Of a DNA stretch of 64,000 nt, positions 60,465 through 64,000 are shown piece by piece. The position numbers were made by a program, and so were the translations under genes. Position 1 is the stretch's first letter, and every line of letters starts with the position of its first letter. The notes beneath the pieces were generated by a model, which ran no database searches, was not told where the DNA came from, and worked only from the letters and a program-made list of their open reading frames with translations. The stretch is from Rotaria sordida (lineage: Eukaryota; Rotifera; Eurotatoria; Philodinida; Philodinidae): positions 1-64,000 of the forward strand of contig CAJNOL010001050.1 in assembly GCA_905250125.1 (NCBI GenBank), in the 5' to 3' direction.

Positions 60465-62324
60465 TTATTTCCATACTACTGAACAAGCTGTTACAGGGCT
60501 CTCAGCATCTGTTATTAATTTTTTATCTTCTCGTATACCAAATCCTGCAAATAGTCCATGTACAATCCAACTACCAATTATAGCATAATAATCTTCATAT
60601 TTTGGTAATAAAAATAATTCTTGATAGATTATATTTCTATCAATAAATTTTCCTTGTGTTTCATCAAGAACAGAATCTCCACTAGCATTAAATAAAGTAA
60701 CATTATGTCCACAACGACCAACAATAGGTTTTTTAACATAACCACGTTGTTTTAAATTATCTGTTAATGTCCATTCAGTGCATAATAAATGTGGATGATT
60801 AGGAAACATTGACCATAAAATAGGTAATATGGCTTTATTACTTGGTATTACTTTCCATAATGGTTCAATAACTTTTATATGATCATTTAATACAATTTCA
60901 CATAAACGTGGATGTTCATTATTAATTTTTCTATTTAAATTTCCATTTTGTTCAGCTTGTAAATAATCACTAAAAATAGTTTCCCACATCCATGTTTTCC
61001 ATATTAATTTAACTTCATTACCATCATTATCAATTATTTTTGAATCTTTCCAATATAAATTATTAAATAAAATACATAGTTTTGATTCAATATTTGCATT
61101 TTTTAAAACATTTTGCATATAAAGTGCTGTTAAAATTTCATCTTTATCATTATCAATTAATAAATGAACATAATTTATATTTAAATTAGAACAAATTTTT
61201 TTCCAACTTTTAACTAATAAACGATGTAATTGAAATGAAGACATAAATGTATGATTAAGTTTAACAGCTTGTGCCCATTTTTCTTGTATAATTGCCATTT
61301 CAAATAATGCTGATGCACTATCAGCATTATATTCAAATGTTTTTAATTGTTGACCATCAAATGCTAAATCAAAACGTCCAGTCATTGCTAAATCTCTTTC
61401 ATGTAACCATGATTCACGAATTTTAGGCCAAAAAATTTCTGGTATACAAAAATTTTTTAATATATCATCATTTTGAATAACATAATTTGTTGCATCCATA
61501 AACATTTCATGTAATTCATTTGATGTACTACCTATAGATAATGTTAAATCTTGATCAACTTTATAATAAGGTAATGTATCTGTATCAGCACGTATTAAAT
61601 TTGCACCAAATAAATCCATGAAATATTTTTCTGCTGGATCATCTTTATTCAACCAATTATTCATTGAATGAAAAGTTTTATCTGTTATTGAACAACGTTT
61701 TAATGTACCTATAGGTTTAGCTTCTTGATATTTTTTTAATATTGAATCAAGTTTTGTTTCATCTAATGGTTGTAATTCATCATTATCTTCAATTTCAATC
61801 CATCCACATATTTCATCTTCATCTTCAAGAAAATAACAATTATCTTTAATAACAATAGGAATTTCACGTGCATAATTATCTGACCAACTATGATAAATAA
61901 AATTTTGTTCAGCTATACGAATAAAATTAGGTACAATATCACATATAACTGCAACATGACCAAATGGTAATTCTGTACTACGTGAATAAATTAATAATGA
62001 ATCACGTTTTGGTTTATGTGATGAACCATTTGGAAATAATTTTAAAGGAAATTTTTTACCATCAGTAACACGTTCAACAAATTTTAAATCATGCCACATA
62101 TCAGCAGCATGTCCTACCGGTTGAAATATACAACTTTTACGCATTAATAACCATCGACGTGCAAATTCAACACATTGCCATTTAAAACCCATAAATATTC
62201 CATGTAAATAATGACGTTCAACAGAAAAAAAATCATCATCACCATTTGAATATGCATGAACATTTGTTGAAGCTACACCTTGTACTTTATTAAATGGTAC
62301 AACTTGTCTTGCACTTTTTAACAT
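60465..62324 (-). CDS. Bifunctional glutathionylspermidine synthetase/amidase
   Basis: An uninterrupted frame of 619 residues, the same length as E. coli Gss (619). The N-terminal CHAP-type amidase domain hydrolyses glutathionylspermidine; C51 in KWQCVEFARRW, H123 in FGHVAVI and E139 in RIAEQN fit the E. coli triad C59/H131/E147 with a constant offset of 8. The C-terminal ATP-grasp synthetase joins glutathione to spermidine; it has GRFDLAFDGQQLKTFEYNAD, WKVIPSNKAILPILW and KKPIVGRCGHNVTLFNASGD. The family is known from bacteria and, as trypanothione synthetase, from kinetoplastids, not from most animals. The gene has no intron in coding sequence, unlike most neighbours, but its codon use is as AT-rich as theirs. 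An acceptor-like TTATATTATAG lies just upstream of the start, so a 5'-UTR intron is possible. Likely role: thiol-based redox protection. Confidence 0.93.
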   Translation of the reverse strand: MLKSARQVVPFNKVQGVASTNVHAYSNGDDDFFSVERHYLHGIFMGFKWQCVEFARRWLLMRKSCIFQPVGHAADMWHDLKFVERVTDGKKFPLKLFPNGSSHKPKRDSLLIYSRSTELPFGHVAVICDIVPNFIRIAEQNFIYHSWSDNYAREIPIVIKDNCYFLEDEDEICGWIEIEDNDELQPLDETKLDSILKKYQEAKPIGTLKRCSITDKTFHSMNNWLNKDDPAEKYFMDLFGANLIRADTDTLPYYKVDQDLTLSIGSTSNELHEMFMDATNYVIQNDDILKNFCIPEIFWPKIRESWLHERDLAMTGRFDLAFDGQQLKTFEYNADSASALFEMAIIQEKWAQAVKLNHTFMSSFQLHRLLVKSWKKICSNLNINYVHLLIDNDKDEILTALYMQNVLKNANIESKLCILFNNLYWKDSKIIDNDGNEVKLIWKTWMWETIFSDYLQAEQNGNLNRKINNEHPRLCEIVLNDHIKVIEPLWKVIPSNKAILPILWSMFPNHPHLLCTEWTLTDNLKQRGYVKKPIVGRCGHNVTLFNASGDSVLDETQGKFIDRNIIYQELFLLPKYEDYYAIIGSWIVHGLFAGFGIREDKKLITDAESPVTACSVVWK

Positions 62325-64000
62325 AATAGATGCTATAATATAACAACAAAAAAAAAAAAGAAAGATGATATGTTAATGTATAGATTTTAGTTTAGCTGTA
62401 TGTTTATTATCTTTTCATTTCTTATCGATAGAAGAGTGATAGCAAAAAAAAGAGAATTTGAAATTACGATCATTTTACCATCTTTTTATTTTCTTTTCAA
62501 TCATAGAGTGACTAAGAAATAATTATTCATATGATCATTATCTCAACGCTTTGTATCTTTCGATATACCGTGAAAGAACTATAACTGTCGATGCTTTATA
62601 GGAAAGTAAAATGAGTAAAAATTTCCGCAAATCGTTTTGCAGAAAACAAGATGCAAAAATGTTTACTTGACTTTATCAGACAGTTTTTGATAATGATAGC
62701 ATGAAATATGAGAAGAGCTCTCTCTCCCCCTTTTGCACTCCAACCGACATCAATAGAACGAACAACACATCGATAAGGTACTTCACTTTATCTATTTGCT
62801 GATATATAATATAAAGGTGAATGTACTTTGAGAAATAATGAATTTAAATGATTAATAGAAAAGATTTTTTTTTAAAACTTTTATAAGAAAAAAATGAACT
62901 ATTTCACTAACTATAATGAATTTTACATACAATTATACTGTCGAACCAAATAGAACAGATGCAAACTTCCACAATCAGATCAGAAGTATTAACTGTCGTT
63001 GTTGTTATTTTTGGTATACGAAATGTTTTTTATTGATTGTTTTTTCCTTTTTTTTATTTTAAATTTAAAGCAAAAAAAGAATAGAATACTGCATATATAT
63101 ATGTATATAACGATAAGAATAACAGGAAAAAAAAACATTTTATAACAACAATGACGATGCAAAACAATCCTCTTAGAAAATAATTCTATGTCCCACATCA
63201 CACAACACTCATATGGATATTATATATTTCTATCCTCATCCTTATTTGCTCAAGGAAACTCTTTCTCATCATGACATAGCGGAAAAAAAAAGTTCCGATA
63301 GTTTGAAAATGACTCATTCTATTGCATATTGACGTTGTATTTACTTTTTCTTCATCGATAATTCTTCTATCAATACCGTCAATAGCTAGCGACTTGTTAT
63401 TTTAATGTCGCTAGATGTCGAGGGTAATATTTGATATTTAATACATTTTATAATCACAATTATTTCATGTATGTTTCAAATTTGTATTTAGAAATACTTA
63501 CTTGAAGTACTGTTTCGGGAATAGAATAATTTTGGATGCTTTCGGAATGATATATATTTCGTATATGTTCGAATAAAGATCACAGATGATTTTCGGATTA
63601 TTGAAGGTATCATTTAATTTTGAAAAAAACTTATTTTACGATTGATATATAACACATGCGTAGTGTTGTCTTTTTTTGTCTTCCTTAAGTAAATATGTAA
63701 TAAAACATTTTATCTTTAAGTTCGCTTCTCACAATACTTGATGGAAAAAGAATTCACCATTTGTAAACAAAAAAAATGACACGTATTTGTTAAACAATAT
63801 CTTATATAGATATTTTTTAGTTTTTAATTAAAATCGCAATATTTATGTTAGAAAAATATACTTAATATTATATATATTTAACTATTGGTCCATAATCTAT
63901 TCAATATTAAAATATGTCGATAAAAGCAATTATATAAGGACATCTTTCTCATTGTATTATTTCATAATAAATATTTCCCAATAAATTACATTCAATCATA
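62325..64000. other. Right-edge upstream region, no gene seen
   Basis: Upstream flank of the glutathionylspermidine synthetase gene. It is AT-rich with poly-A/T runs and one short perfect hairpin, CTAGCGAC..GTCGCTAG, near 63386-63416. The frame at 62989-63201 is low-complexity and not supported. Confidence 0.5.

Noticed and set aside
62989-63201. Minus-strand frame near the right edge
   Set aside because: Made of Lys/Phe/Ile runs from poly-A/T and TATATA tracts; no support as a gene.

Overview
The window looks like nuclear DNA of a small metazoan, most probably a bdelloid rotifer. It is very AT-rich. Genes are split by many introns of about 50-80 bases with ordinary GT..AG ends. Several proteins are animal-specific: DAW1, CFAP52, TDRD12, LRRD1, EPSTI1-like and astacin. 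Two genes point to rotifers in particular. One is a partial gene at the left edge with an N-terminal region I know from rotifer ADP-ribosyltransferase-type proteins. The other is an intronless, bacterial-type glutathionylspermidine synthetase/amidase, a class of gene reported as horizontally acquired in bdelloids. The assignment is inference; no rRNA, tRNA or mitochondrial marker is present.

Layout. 1-694 (-) partial rotifer-type gene. 2196-5285 (+) two tandem SRSF7-like SR splicing factors. 5916-9055 (+) fatty acyl-CoA reductase. 10938-13345 (+) DAW1. 13546-17497 (+) EPSTI1-like protein with a CUE-like end. 17610-18269 (-) unrecognised small protein. 19038-25695 (-) LRRD1-like leucine-rich-repeat/death-domain protein. 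26915-28123 (+) secreted Cys-rich repeat protein. 30985-31716 (-) EF-hand protein, followed by a 5 kb gene-free block carrying CRE-like sites. 36843-38267 (-) proteasome subunit PSMD6. 38401-46386 (-) TDRD12-like piRNA-pathway protein. 46677-49081 (+) PCYT2, divergent from TDRD12. 50806-51986 (+) four-helix membrane protein. 52122-55645 (-) CFAP52. 57486-58490 (-) astacin protease. 60465-62324 (-) glutathionylspermidine synthetase/amidase.

Most genes are unrelated housekeeping or developmental loci. Two themes recur. Motile cilia: DAW1 and CFAP52. Lipid synthesis: a fatty acyl-CoA reductase for fatty alcohols, and PCYT2 for phosphatidylethanolamine. TDRD12, a piRNA factor, lies in DNA full of short non-autonomous repeats.

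The main structure not explained by genes is a population of long imperfect inverted repeats (foldback or MITE-like). They occupy most of the unusually long introns (fatty acyl-CoA reductase, EPSTI1-like, LRRD1, TDRD12, CFAP52) and several spacers. At least two sets can be told apart by their ends: one begins with GAGGGAACC-like sequence, the other with AATAGTCGCAAAAA-like sequence. Two copies of a tRNA-like SINE also sit in long introns, both antisense to the host gene. All coordinates, joins and comparisons were made by eye.
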